NCBI GenBank assembly: GCA_024235755.1
Contig: JACKLV010000011.1
Location: 1 to 64,000 of the forward strand
Direction: 5' to 3'
From: Burkholderiales bacterium
Lineage (GTDB): Bacteria; Pseudomonadota; Gammaproteobacteria; Burkholderiales; Nitrosomonadaceae
Length of the DNA: 64,000 bases
Shown: positions 8,511 to 18,328 of the stretch, in pieces
Numbering within the stretch: the stretch's first letter is position 1
How the letters are laid out: every line of letters begins with the position of its first letter
Program-made: the position numbers and the translations under genes
Notes under the pieces: generated by a model
The model's input: the letters and a program-made list of their open reading frames with translations, nothing else
Databases searched by the model: none
What the model was told of the DNA's origin: nothing

Positions 8511-9590
8511 TTATTTGGCAATAATGCCGCCGCCCAGACAAACTTTGCTTTCATAGACCACCACAGACTGCCCGGGTGTCACCGCCCATTGGGCCTGCGC
8601 AAAGTCAATCCGGCAGGATGCGTCACTGAAACCGACAATAGTGCAAGGCGCATCTTTCTGGCGATAGCGGGTTTTCGCTGCGTAAACCCAGTCACAGTGG
8701 GGTTTTTCGTCGCTAACCCAGGTTAAGTCCGTTGCCGTAAGAGACGACTGCAATAAACTAGGATGATTATGGCCCTGAACGACGATCAAAATGTTTTCGG
8801 CCAGGTTTTTGCCACAAACGAACCAGGGCTCTTCCGTGCCACCTTGTTTACCACCAATGCCTAATCCTTGCCGTTGTCCGATGGTGTAGTACATCAAGCC
8901 AAGATGCCTGCCGACGACATCACCTTCAGGCGTCTGAATCTCACCAGGCTGGTGTGGCAAATAACGGTTTAAAAATTCGCGAAATGGCCGCTCCCCAATA
9001 AAACAGATGCCGGTGCTGTCTTTTTTGGCGGAATTGGGAAGTTTCAGGTCGTTTGCAATTTTGCGCACCTCGCGTTTATACAGATGGCCGATCGGGAACA
9101 AAGTCCTGGCAAGCTGTTTTTGGTTCAAACGGTACAGGAAATAACTTTGGTCTTTGGTTCCGTCTTCCCCTTTGAGTAATTGAAATGCGTCATTGAATTG
9201 CTTTACCTGGGCATAATGTCCCGTCGCTATATAATCGGCGCCTAATTTATGCGCATGGTCGAGAAATGCCTTGAATTTGATCTCAGCGTTGCACAACACA
9301 TCCGGATTGGGCGTGCGCCCGGCTTTGTATTCAGCCAGAAAATTGGAAAAAACGCGGTCTTTATATGTGTCTGAGAAATTGACCGTTTCAATGGGAATAT
9401 CCAGTATATCCGCCACAGAAACCGCGTCCAGAAAATCCTGCCGCGAAGAACAATAGGTGTCGGTATCATCATCTTCCCAGTTCTTCATGAACAGGCCGGT
9501 GACGGCATAGTCCTGTTGCTTGAGCAAATAGGCCGCAACCGACGAATCGACACCACCCGACATGCCTACAATCACATGTTTCTTTTTCAT
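8511..9590 (-). CDS. mnmA: tRNA-specific 2-thiouridylase MnmA
   Basis: 359 residues from the ATG at 9590; an upstream extension to 9662 would overlap the Nudix gene and is not conserved. MnmA adds sulfur at position 2 of U34 in tRNA-Lys, -Glu and -Gln, using ATP and sulfur relayed from the TusE system. The PP-loop is visible (MSGGVDSSVAA), as are the catalytic cysteine in NPDVLCNAEIKF, the persulfide cysteine in DSTGICFIGERPF and the tRNA-binding segment GTKDQSYFLYRL. The C-terminal beta-barrel ends in PGQSVVVYESKVCLGGGII. It starts 8 bp after the Nudix gene, so the two are likely one operon. Confidence 0.97.
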   Translation of the reverse strand: MKKKHVIVGMSGGVDSSVAAYLLKQQDYAVTGLFMKNWEDDDTDTYCSSRQDFLDAVSVADILDIPIETVNFSDTYKDRVFSNFLAEYKAGRTPNPDVLCNAEIKFKAFLDHAHKLGADYIATGHYAQVKQFNDAFQLLKGEDGTKDQSYFLYRLNQKQLARTLFPIGHLYKREVRKIANDLKLPNSAKKDSTGICFIGERPFREFLNRYLPHQPGEIQTPEGDVVGRHLGLMYYTIGQRQGLGIGGKQGGTEEPWFVCGKNLAENILIVVQGHNHPSLLQSSLTATDLTWVSDEKPHCDWVYAAKTRYRQKDAPCTIVGFSDASCRIDFAQAQWAVTPGQSVVVYESKVCLGGGIIAK

Positions 9591-9598
9591 TACGTCAG

Positions 9599-10051
9599 TC
9601 AGTTGTAATGTGTCAATATTTCGATTGGGTAGCGCTTGCCGGCATGAAAATCCTGAACACATTGTTTCACAAGGGGGCTTCGATGACGCATAGTCGATGC
9701 TTCAATTTGCGGCAAATCAAACCAACCCACATTTACAATGCAAGCTTCACGAACAAAGTCTGAATCAAAATCGGTAACATCGCCTGAAAAAGCGAAACGC
9801 AGGTACGTGGTGTCATTTTCACTGGAATGCCAGTGATATATGCCTATCAGCCATGCAGGCGAAAACGTATAACCGGTTTCTTCCAGCGTCTCCCTTACAA
9901 CCGCCTGAACCAGTGACTCACCCGCTTCCAAATGCCCCGCAGGCTGGTTCAATAGCATGGTAGTACCAGGCGATACGGTCTCTTCTACCAGTAAGAACTT
10001 ACCTTCCTGTTCAACAATAGCTGCGACGGTTACATTCGGTTTCCAAATCAT
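9599..10051 (-). CDS. nudJ: Nudix hydrolase, NudJ type
   Basis: 150 residues. The Nudix box GX5EX7REUXEEXGU is complete at residues 39-61 (G39, E45, R53-E54, E57-E58, G60). NudJ of E. coli is a phosphatase acting on thiamine pyrophosphate precursors and nucleoside triphosphates. The N-terminus KPNVTVAAIVEQEGKFLLVE and the middle IGIYHWHS resemble it, and NudJ genes commonly adjoin mnmA. The exact substrate cannot be read from sequence. The Shine-Dalgarno sequence is weak. Confidence 0.85.
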   Translation of the reverse strand: MIWKPNVTVAAIVEQEGKFLLVEETVSPGTTMLLNQPAGHLEAGESLVQAVVRETLEETGYTFSPAWLIGIYHWHSSENDTTYLRFAFSGDVTDFDSDFVREACIVNVGWFDLPQIEASTMRHRSPLVKQCVQDFHAGKRYPIEILTHYN

Positions 10052-10515
10052 CTTGAAGTCGTTTCATTGAGTGTTTAAATGTTAATTTTGCGTTACTGTT
10101 TCCTGGTAAGTGTATCGCTTTTTGCGTTTTGGGGCAGAACTTATCGATGGGAAGCAGAACCGGCCAGTTAATAAATTCTTGTATTCTACTATTAATGTCG
10201 GAGTGACTACCTGCTGGCAAAGCGTGCTTTGCAAGAAATAATCGTTCTATTTATCAAAAGGCGCAACCGCCAATACGGTTTGCATGCTTGGTACACTTGT
10301 CGTACATTTATAGCGTTGTCGAAAATTGCGACGAACTGCTTCTATTATTGATCGAAAAGAATTGTAATGGCTTGTTTCGACATATTTGCATCGAAAGTTG
10401 TATGATGACGGACAGGTGTCCTTCAGTTAACTTTAACGATCAAAATGTCAATAGAAACGATACGGCTTACTGTAGTTATGCAATAAACAACGGTTCCAAA
10501 AAAAACGAGTAACTT
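10052..10515. other. Intergenic region with a 7-bp palindrome
   Basis: 464 bp between the divergent Nudix and amidoligase genes, A+T-rich and without a convincing gene. GCAAAGC (10217-10223) and GCTTTGC (10226-10232) form a perfect inverted repeat with a 2-nt centre, which could be an operator for the gene to either side. No clear sigma-70 promoter stands out. Confidence 0.4.
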
Positions 10516-11955
10516 ATGGGTAACGAAATACCGTCGGATCACTTCAATCTTGAAGACCTGAAACTGTTTGACGCACAACTTGAGCGTGAAACGAGTATCA
10601 TGAGTCAGTGGTTTTCGCAAAGAAGATTCGCGCATGAGCAGAGAATGTTCGGATATGAGCTCGAAGCCTGGTTGATTGATGAAAACAGCCTGCCCTCGCC
10701 CGTCAATGAACAGTTTCTGAAAATGCTGAATCATCCGTTGGTTGTTCCGGAGCTGGCCAGTTTTAACATTGAATTGAACAGTCTGCCGCAGCATCTGAGT
10801 GGAAACGTATTCAGTGATATGCAGCACAATCTGGACAACATTTGCAGTCTGTGCCGCCGGCAAGCGCAATTGCTCGGTTCTGACATGGTGGCTATCGGTA
10901 TTTTACCGACAGTCAGGAAGACAGATTTGTCGTTGCAGAATATGTCCAATTCCCCGCGTTACCGCGCACTGAACGAACAAGTGCTTCGATTGAGGCAAGG
11001 CCGGCCTCTTCATATCAATATTAAAGGCGACGAACTTTTGCGCATGCAACATGATGATGTCATGCTTGAAGCGGCAGCAACTTCTTTCCAGTTGCACTTG
11101 CAGGTTCCGCTGAATCAGGCAACACGTTATTACAATGCGGCAATTATTTTATCCGGACCTATGGTTGCAGCAACCGGAAACGCTCCGTTTCTATTCGGTA
11201 AACGCCTATGGGAGGAAACTAGGATTCCTTTATTTGAACAGGCCGTATCCGTTGGCGGACATGGACAACGAATCGATGTCGAAGGCGATTTGAAGCGTGT
11301 ATTTTTTGGTACCGGGTATGCCAAAGATTCGTTGATGGAGTGTTTTCAGGAAAATTTTGAACATTTCCCGGCGATTCTTCCGGTTTTGTTTGATGATCCA
11401 CCAGAAAAATTGGCGCATTTGCGAATGCACAACGGTACCATCTGGCGTTGGAACCGCCCGCTGGTCGGCTTTGACGAACAGGGTGAACCGCATTTGCGGA
11501 TTGAACACCGTGTTATCTCTGCCGGGCCCAGCGTGGTCGATATTGTAGCAAATGCAGCATTGTTTGCAGGTGCTGTAAAAAGCCTGATCGGCCAGCCGCA
11601 ACCACCTGAATTTGATTTGATATTCAACCATGCGCGGCATAATTTTTATCAGGCAGCCCGCCTCGGACTGGCAGCGGATTTGCATTGGTTCGGCGATAAG
11701 CAAGTGAATGCACGAGCGCTTTTGTTGGAACAAATCATTCCGTTGGCGCGCTCCGGTCTTGAACAGCTTGATATCAACAGTCGGGATATTCGGTATTATC
11801 TTGCTATTATTGAACAACGCGTCAAAAGCGGACAAACCGGCACCAACTGGCAGCAGCGGTATGCCGCCAGCCATCGGTACGACATGCAGGCACTGACAGC
11901 AGCGTATGCAAAACTTCAGCAAAGCGGCAAACCGGTGCATGAGTGGCCAATTTAA
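10516..11955 (+). CDS. GCS2-family (glutamate-cysteine ligase-like) amidoligase
   Basis: 479 residues. The glutamine-synthetase-fold carboxylate-amine ligase pattern is visible: FGYELEAWLIDEN near residue 46 (metal-binding Glu), FNIELNSLP, RPLHINIKGDEL, LHLQVPL, GPMVAATGNAPFLFG and LRIEHRVISAGPSVVDI. These enzymes join an amine to a glutamate-like carboxylate with ATP; YbdK of E. coli and plant-type glutamate-cysteine ligases belong here. The family has many uncharacterised members that act on peptides. A metallopeptidase of the aspartoacylase type follows 169 bp downstream, a partnership typical of amidoligase clusters. A true gshA role is possible but not supported by context. Confidence 0.8.
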   Translation: MGNEIPSDHFNLEDLKLFDAQLERETSIMSQWFSQRRFAHEQRMFGYELEAWLIDENSLPSPVNEQFLKMLNHPLVVPELASFNIELNSLPQHLSGNVFSDMQHNLDNICSLCRRQAQLLGSDMVAIGILPTVRKTDLSLQNMSNSPRYRALNEQVLRLRQGRPLHINIKGDELLRMQHDDVMLEAAATSFQLHLQVPLNQATRYYNAAIILSGPMVAATGNAPFLFGKRLWEETRIPLFEQAVSVGGHGQRIDVEGDLKRVFFGTGYAKDSLMECFQENFEHFPAILPVLFDDPPEKLAHLRMHNGTIWRWNRPLVGFDEQGEPHLRIEHRVISAGPSVVDIVANAALFAGAVKSLIGQPQPPEFDLIFNHARHNFYQAARLGLAADLHWFGDKQVNARALLLEQIIPLARSGLEQLDINSRDIRYYLAIIEQRVKSGQTGTNWQQRYAASHRYDMQALTAAYAKLQQSGKPVHEWPI

Positions 11956-12124
11956 CGCTAGCAAGTGTTATTCTACTTGACCGGTTTGACAGGATTTCCT
12001 GACAAATATGACTTTTATCGGCAGAAGCTGTTTTGCCAGCAATACTGCAATTACATCAAAACATTCATTGAGTCAGTCTTTATAAAGCAATTGGAGCACG
12101 AGGAGTGTCATCAGAGAAGAAACA

Positions 12125-13144
12125 ATGTTGACGATACGGCAGGACATACCCGAAGGGTTGCTAAGTCTTAAGTCTCATGAACTGTATAAGCAACTGGACG
12201 GGCCGACTCTATTCCAGCTACCCGGACGGCGTTCACCGCCGATTTTCATTTCAGTGCTACTGCATGGGAACGAACCTGTCGGCTGGAATGCAATTCGCGA
12301 CATCCTGTATCGTTATCAGAATAGGGAGTTGCCCCGTGCCCTGTCGCTGTTTGTAGGCAATGTTGAGGCGGCCCGCTACCATCAAAGGCATCTGGAACAT
12401 CAACCGGATTTCAATCGCATCTGGCAATTCGATACCGGCCAATCAATGGGCAATACTGACAGCATGCCGGAATATCGCATGGCGCAACAAGTCTATGAAA
12501 CAATGGAAAAACGCGGTTTGTTTGCTTGCGTGGATGTACACAATAATACCGGCCTGAATCCGCATTATGCCTGTGTGAATAAGCTGGAAACATCTTTCTT
12601 ACACTTGGCGGTACTGTTTGGCCGGACGGTTATTTATTTCACACGCCCGCAAGGCGTTTTGTCACTTGCATTTTCCAAACTGGCCCCTTCAGTAACACTC
12701 GAGTGCGGGCAGCCAGACAATCCGCGAGGAGAAGCGCACGCCATTGAATATCTGACAGCCTGCCTGAACCTGGCTGAAATACCTGCCCACGAAGTAGCTA
12801 AAAATGACATTGAATTATTTCATACAGTTGCCGTGGTACGCGTCGCACCCGGCATAACGGTCGGATTCCAAGAAGACGAATTGGATTTACGCCTGATCGA
12901 CAATATTGATCATCTGAACTTCCGGGAATTACCGTTTAATACGCTGATTGGCTGGCAGAAAAATGAAAATGCGCTTGTTTTGAGAACTGCAGACGAACAG
13001 GATCAGGAAGTATCCGATCGATATTTTCATCTGGATGGTAACGCCCTCAGAATCAGCCGACCGGTAATGCCATCGATGCTGACACGCAACATTCAGGTAA
13101 TTCACCAGGATTGCCTGTGCTATCTGATGGAGCGCTTAACATAG
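12125..13144 (+). CDS. Zinc carboxypeptidase-like hydrolase, AstE/AspA (M14) family
   Basis: 339 residues. Zinc ligands of the succinylglutamate desuccinylase/aspartoacylase family are visible: His47 and Glu50 in LLHGNEPVGW and His139 in CVDVHNNTGLNPHY; the probable catalytic Glu193 is in VTLECGQPDNPRGEAH. Members cleave an amide or acyl group from a small amino-acid derivative. Because it directly follows a GCS2-type ligase on the same strand, it may hydrolyse or trim that enzyme's product, which is inference. An AstE role in arginine degradation is unlikely, since no other ast genes are near. The C-terminal 100 residues form a separate beta-rich domain. Confidence 0.8.
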   Translation: MLTIRQDIPEGLLSLKSHELYKQLDGPTLFQLPGRRSPPIFISVLLHGNEPVGWNAIRDILYRYQNRELPRALSLFVGNVEAARYHQRHLEHQPDFNRIWQFDTGQSMGNTDSMPEYRMAQQVYETMEKRGLFACVDVHNNTGLNPHYACVNKLETSFLHLAVLFGRTVIYFTRPQGVLSLAFSKLAPSVTLECGQPDNPRGEAHAIEYLTACLNLAEIPAHEVAKNDIELFHTVAVVRVAPGITVGFQEDELDLRLIDNIDHLNFRELPFNTLIGWQKNENALVLRTADEQDQEVSDRYFHLDGNALRISRPVMPSMLTRNIQVIHQDCLCYLMERLT

Positions 13145-13263
13145 CATACCCATTCGAGTGCCCCAATAAACCGGGGCCACTTTACTGGGATCCCTCGCAC
13201 CAGTCACCCTTCTGGATTAAGTGAAAACAGAATGATCTCTACATCGCGCTTCACTCTGGCGGA

Positions 13264-13728
13264 TTAAGATGCAAAAATTGCGTTCTCCTCTTTTACCAGT
13301 TTTTCTACACAACAATCCAAAACTTTTTTGTATGCATGAAACCGATCAAGTATGACCTCTTCAGAATGCTGGTAATTTTGTCTCCGCCGTTTTTTTCCAG
13401 GTGAAATCGCGACCAAAGCCTCCCGATCAACAATCCAATGTCGATCACTAATGACTTTCTGAATATGATACCGACATGGAAGCCCTTTAGAAACGTAGTA
13501 TCCAGAAGGTAGATCTCCATTTTCCAGCTTAACGATAAGCAGAAAGACATCAAAATCCCTCCAATCAATTTCAATCTCCAATGCGATTTTGGTTAGCATC
13601 AACGTAAGCGTTGTCGCCCATTCTTCATGAGTTACTCGCGGTTTTGTAAAACCTAAAGAATAAAGGTTTACCAATAACGCAGTAATTTTCCCAAGGATTT
13701 CATTTTTGCGATCACTGTTAGAAGTCAA
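13264..13728 (-). CDS. Probable immunity protein for the RHS toxin
   Basis: About 154 residues, directly downstream of and slightly overlapping the RHS toxin gene on the same strand. The open frame begins at a TTG at 13764, but GGGGGAG just upstream favours a TTG at 13734 or 13728; there is no ATG near. I recognise no family. It has no signal peptide or membrane segment, mixes acidic and basic stretches (EEWATTLTLML, IEIDWRDFDVFLLIV, PGKKRRRQNYQ), and is visibly more A+T-rich than the RHS core. Position and composition are typical of cognate immunity genes in polymorphic toxin loci; the function is inferred from that alone. Confidence 0.6.
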   Translation of the reverse strand: MTSNSDRKNEILGKITALLVNLYSLGFTKPRVTHEEWATTLTLMLTKIALEIEIDWRDFDVFLLIVKLENGDLPSGYYVSKGLPCRYHIQKVISDRHWIVDREALVAISPGKKRRRQNYQHSEEVILDRFHAYKKVLDCCVEKLVKEENAIFAS

Positions 13729-16700
13729 GGTCAAGCACTCCCCCGTTACTTCCGCCTCTCTCAAAAACTCTGTTGTAATTATCGTACCCCTTTAAGTATT
13801 GGCGTTCCATTTCATAAAACGGACTACTTCGGCCAGTAGCTGCTCGTCTTTGAAAATCAGGCCCAATATCAATAATCCCCTTCCCGTTTCGCATTTGATC
13901 TTTTATCCAACGTCCATTCCTCTCCATGCTTAAATCGAAGTCAAACGGGACATTTTTCCAAGGCCGATAGGCGTGGCCTCCAACCTTATTTGCGTACTCT
14001 TTCACACGTCTCATATTCTCACCAATAATAATTGGTTTTTGGCTTATGTTCTTTGTAACATTCCCAGATACTTCACAAAGCCTTTTCGAACTTCCTATTT
14101 TACCCAAAGGCCCCGGTAGGGTCACAACAGATTCTATGGCATCGGGATAGACCGGATGGGGTTTTATAGGAGCCATCATATCCCCTAGCGTTAATGCTAC
14201 ACCGACTCCCCATAACAATAACTGAGGAACAACTTCACCCGTTGGATCAATATAGCTTAATGGATTCTGCAGCGCATACCCGTAGGTATTCAATCCCCCC
14301 GCCAGTCCAATCGGATCAGATGACCAATATCTGCCAATTTGCGGACTGTAATCCCTGAAATAATTATAATGCAGATTGGTTTCGGCATCGAAATACTGCC
14401 CGGCAAACCGGAGGTTGTAGGTGAACAGATTGCTGTCACCATCCGGATCTTCGTTGGGTGCATTGTCCCCGAAGGCGTTCTGGTTTCGCCACAGCCATAC
14501 CGGAGTACCGCTCGAGTCAACGATAGCTCTTGGTGTATTCAGATGATCCGAGTGGATCATGTAGAACTGTATCGGATCGGTTGGTGACGCCTGTTTGATA
14601 ACGGCCACTGGAATATCACCAACCCAGACGGTTTCCTGGTTAAGATACCAGGCTTTTATTCTTATATTATCGGATTTTCGGTAATCCCCTATCAGCCTGC
14701 CATTCGTATCAAAAACAAATATAGTCGCAGCGGCGTCTCTATTTTGATAACGCCACTTCAACGTACGCTCGCCATGGCCATTGTATACATAATACACTTC
14801 GGCTTCACTACCGGATGAAACGCCTGAAATCCGTCCGGCTGCATTCCAGCTAAAACTCAGCATGCCGTCGGATAATGCATTACCCGCTGCGTCATAGCTA
14901 TACGTTTTAGCGACAGGGCCTACAACGCTTAGCAAACGGTTGCTGTTTGCAGCCAGGGTATACGGATAAACAGCCGCACCGGATTGTTCCAATATGCGAT
15001 TGCTGTTGGCATCGTAATCCCATAACCGCGTAGTTGTGCTGTCCGTCTGTCGTATCAGCCGGTCGTTTGCATCGTATTCATAGGTAAGGTTGTAGACCGG
15101 ATTGGTATGCGTCGTATTGACGATACGGCTGGCCGCGTCATAGGTCAGCGTTTGCGTGTCCGCACCCAACAGGTGTTGGGTCAATCTACCGTCCAGGTCG
15201 AAGCTGCGGCTGTAGGTTTGACCGTTCCCCCAGTTCCAACTTTCAGGTTCTCCGAATGGCCGGTAAACGATGTTTTGCATCAGTATTTCGCCGTTGATGC
15301 GCAGTTCAACGGGCCTGCCGTCTGTTCCATAGGCATAGTCAATCTGTGTACCCGATGGATAGGTAATACGTGTTAATCGCCCGTTCGCGTCATAATTGTA
15401 ATCAATCATATGTATAAAACGGTCACGATACAGGTGAGTTGTCTGGGTTTTATTCAGCAAACGCCCATGCACGTCATATGTATAACTCATGCTACCCGAC
15501 TCGTCGCTCATCTGGGCCAAGCGTCCAATACCATAGCTGCCGGTATCATACGTCCAGGTGATCGTGCCGGTTTGCGGTATGCCTGATACCGTGCTGTACG
15601 ATTGCGAGATGGGGCGATTTAACGCGTCATACGCCGTGGTCTGTACTACGCCTCGGGCTTCGGTTTTGGTCAGTTGATTGCCCGCCAGGTCATAGGTGTA
15701 GGTGGTTGTACCCCGGTCTTGTGAGACTTCCTGTGTGATGTCACCAAATGCATTGGTGGTGTAGCTGGTGGCGACACCTTTAGGGTCGGTTACCTGCGTG
15801 ATCTGATCCAGTGCATCATGGGTTTGCAGGGTTTGGCCGCTCATCGGGTCGTTGGCCTGAATTAGGCGATCCAGCGCGTCGAATTGCCTTGTTGCGGTAT
15901 GCAATAATGGATCGATGGTCTGTTTCAGGTTGCCGTTGGCGTCATACGCGAGTTCTGTCACCTGATTTTGCGCACCGATCATTTTCCACAGACGGCTCAA
16001 CGCATCGAATTCCTGCTGTCGCGATTGCGCGAGCGTATTGCTGGCATCAAAGATTTCTTCTTTGGTGCGGTTGCCTGCGGCATCGAGGGTATAGCGTATC
16101 GTATTGCCAAGACTGTCGGTGATATCAGTCAGCCGGTGTGCATCGTCATAGGTGTAGGTCAGGCTGCTGCCATCCGGGCGAATCAATTGAGTCAACTGAC
16201 CGGCATTGTCGTACTGGTACGTTGTCGTTTCCGTACCCACGACACGCGAAATCAGCCGTTGCCGTGCGTCATAAGTCAGTGTTGTCGTCAGGTTATTGGG
16301 ATCAACTATCTGTTCCGGTTGGCCGTGCGCATTATAGCGGGTAATGTCGGTGATATGTCCTAATGCATTGGTGATGCGCATCACCTGTCCGCGGCAACCA
16401 AAATGACCGCCGGTACACGCTGCATCGGGCGCGTAATAATCGATGGTCGTCGTATCGCTAACATCGGTGCGCGGCCCGTCCTCAACGCGTTGAACAATCA
16501 CACCCGGCACCGTAGAATGATACGTGTAGGCGGTATTCCAGGTGCGTGTTTCATTTGAGGCGGAATCACGAATGCTCAACTGCGTGACGTTACCATAGGT
16601 ATCGTAAGTAATCGTCGTCTCACGACCATTTTCAATCACTTGAACCGGCAGGCGAAAATTCGTATGCCAGCCAGTCAGAATCTTGCGCTGGCTGGTACCC

Positions 16701-18328
16701 GATGCCGGAATATGGTTCACCACGTCAGCCGGGCAATTGCTACCCGAAGATAAACCTTCAACCCGTGCAATCTCGAGATTGCGGCTCAGATCGTAGGCGT
16801 AACACGTCTTGTTGCCGTTAAAATCGGCACGGCTGACAACATTGCCGTTGACATCGTAAGTTGTCGCGGAAGACGCCGCGCTGCAACCCGACCCTGCCGG
16901 TTGCGATTGACCGACGCTTTTGGCCACACCTAAGATGGTTTGAAAGTTGTAAGTGTACTGACTGCCTAGTGGATCAGTGACCACCGTACTGCTGCCGCTG
17001 ACATAGTTCAATGCATGCCGATCAGCGCCACCGGCGTGTTCGGTTACGATCGCACGGCCCGAAGTATCGTAGGTATATGTCGCATACCGGACACCATTCT
17101 CGTCGGTGATGCCGGTCAAAGCATGCGACAGATTGGCGCCGCTGGTATAAGCTGATTCGTTGTAATGGTAGGTGCGGGTTTTGTTGTCTGGATAGGTAAT
17201 ACTAATTAAATTCCCGTTTCCTTCATAATTGAAAAGAAAAGTGTTGCCAGATGGATCAATCAAACTGGCAAAATTACCATTATCATCATATGTGAAATGC
17301 AGTCGTTGCCCGAGGGTATCAACCACACTGAAGAGTCTGCCATTAGCGTCATAATTCAGCGTATGTGTTTGTCCGCTTCGCTCTTCGATTGAAACAAGTT
17401 TCCCGCTTGCATCATAACGCTCTACTCTGTCATTGAAACGATCATAATAAAGCCAACCGGCCCACTGACTGTTTTCATCTAACAACTCTGTTAATAGATC
17501 GTTTATATCGCTATCGCTTTGCCATTCTCCGGTAGCTTGATCTTTGTAAAACAGTAAAGCGCCTTTGCCACGATAAACTCTTGCACTGGTTGGGACTTCC
17601 CGTCCATCCAGCACGATAAACTTGTAGTATGTGTGCCGCCAGGTTACACCTGATCTTTTTGTATCATTATGCTGATAAAACAGCTGGAAATTAATTGGGA
17701 AAACGGTATTGTTGGTACTATAAACTGGAATAGTAAGTTCTTTGCGGCCCAGTGCAATGTAAACCGGATGAGGCGTTCTTTCACCGCATTCATCTGGTTT
17801 AGCTAAATCTTTTTCGCCATCAGGGTCTGTAGGTATTGAACAGGCAATATAGCCATAACGATTTATCCCATCATCATCTTTTATATGGTATCCAGTTGTA
17901 TTCGCTGGGCAGACGCCTTGACGGGATGTTGCCTGCCAACCACAGTAATTTGGCTCATATGTTCTGCAAAATTTATAACCCCAAACCCATCCATCGTAAC
18001 CGGGAAAAAATGGCCATTCTTGATTTTCGTGGCATAACCATGCACCCCCATTTTCAATACAGGTATGCTTTCTCAACGACTCTAATGCTTCAAGGTACGA
18101 TGAATAATAGACATACCCTGCGGATAACATTGAAGCCAACTGATCCTCTCTAAGCCCGCGTGTCTCAAGACTATTTCTTGACCAAATAATCCGCGTTGGC
18201 GGTTGAGTTTGAGCGCCCTCTGGTATAGAAGTTTCAGTTATTGCTTTTGAAGCATCAACGAAAATTCCAAAACACAACATAACCAATAGGACTTTTTTTA
18301 ATCCATTGCTTCCAAATTGATCAAACAT
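13718..18328 (-). CDS. Exported RHS/YD-repeat polymorphic toxin
   Basis: 1536 residues. A Sec-type signal peptide opens it (VLLVMLCFGIFVDASKA). An N-terminal domain with several cysteines (about 30-170) follows, then a long array of YD repeats (for example YDANGRLFSVVDTLGQRLHF, YDNAGQLTQL, YDANDRLIRQ), which fold into a cocoon-like shell. The RHS core-associated region (HSDHLNTPRAIVD, FAGQYFDAETNLHYNYFRDY, IGRYWSSDPIGLAGGLNTYG) ends at IDPTGE, near residue 1370. The last 160-170 residues are a different, polar domain (IIIGENMRRVKEYA, PWKNVPFDFDLSM, RRAATGRSSPFYEMERQ) which is the likely toxin tip; its activity is not known to me. No PAAR domain or type VI genes are seen, so export by Sec followed by release is more likely. 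Confidence 0.9.
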   Translation of the reverse strand: MFDQFGSNGLKKVLLVMLCFGIFVDASKAITETSIPEGAQTQPPTRIIWSRNSLETRGLREDQLASMLSAGYVYYSSYLEALESLRKHTCIENGGAWLCHENQEWPFFPGYDGWVWGYKFCRTYEPNYCGWQATSRQGVCPANTTGYHIKDDDGINRYGYIACSIPTDPDGEKDLAKPDECGERTPHPVYIALGRKELTIPVYSTNNTVFPINFQLFYQHNDTKRSGVTWRHTYYKFIVLDGREVPTSARVYRGKGALLFYKDQATGEWQSDSDINDLLTELLDENSQWAGWLYYDRFNDRVERYDASGKLVSIEERSGQTHTLNYDANGRLFSVVDTLGQRLHFTYDDNGNFASLIDPSGNTFLFNYEGNGNLISITYPDNKTRTYHYNESAYTSGANLSHALTGITDENGVRYATYTYDTSGRAIVTEHAGGADRHALNYVSGSSTVVTDPLGSQYTYNFQTILGVAKSVGQSQPAGSGCSAASSATTYDVNGNVVSRADFNGNKTCYAYDLSRNLEIARVEGLSSGSNCPADVVNHIPASGTSQRKILTGWHTNFRLPVQVIENGRETTITYDTYGNVTQLSIRDSASNETRTWNTAYTYHSTVPGVIVQRVEDGPRTDVSDTTTIDYYAPDAACTGGHFGCRGQVMRITNALGHITDITRYNAHGQPEQIVDPNNLTTTLTYDARQRLISRVVGTETTTYQYDNAGQLTQLIRPDGSSLTYTYDDAHRLTDITDSLGNTIRYTLDAAGNRTKEEIFDASNTLAQSRQQEFDALSRLWKMIGAQNQVTELAYDANGNLKQTIDPLLHTATRQFDALDRLIQANDPMSGQTLQTHDALDQITQVTDPKGVATSYTTNAFGDITQEVSQDRGTTTYTYDLAGNQLTKTEARGVVQTTAYDALNRPISQSYSTVSGIPQTGTITWTYDTGSYGIGRLAQMSDESGSMSYTYDVHGRLLNKTQTTHLYRDRFIHMIDYNYDANGRLTRITYPSGTQIDYAYGTDGRPVELRINGEILMQNIVYRPFGEPESWNWGNGQTYSRSFDLDGRLTQHLLGADTQTLTYDAASRIVNTTHTNPVYNLTYEYDANDRLIRQTDSTTTRLWDYDANSNRILEQSGAAVYPYTLAANSNRLLSVVGPVAKTYSYDAAGNALSDGMLSFSWNAAGRISGVSSGSEAEVYYVYNGHGERTLKWRYQNRDAAATIFVFDTNGRLIGDYRKSDNIRIKAWYLNQETVWVGDIPVAVIKQASPTDPIQFYMIHSDHLNTPRAIVDSSGTPVWLWRNQNAFGDNAPNEDPDGDSNLFTYNLRFAGQYFDAETNLHYNYFRDYSPQIGRYWSSDPIGLAGGLNTYGYALQNPLSYIDPTGEVVPQLLLWGVGVALTLGDMMAPIKPHPVYPDAIESVVTLPGPLGKIGSSKRLCEVSGNVTKNISQKPIIIGENMRRVKEYANKVGGHAYRPWKNVPFDFDLSMERNGRWIKDQMRNGKGIIDIGPDFQRRAATGRSSPFYEMERQYLKGYDNYNRVFERGGSNGGVLDLDF

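Noticed and set aside
13145..13263. GCCCC/GGGGC stem as a terminator of the metallopeptidase gene
   Set aside because: Only a 5-bp stem with no U-run after it.
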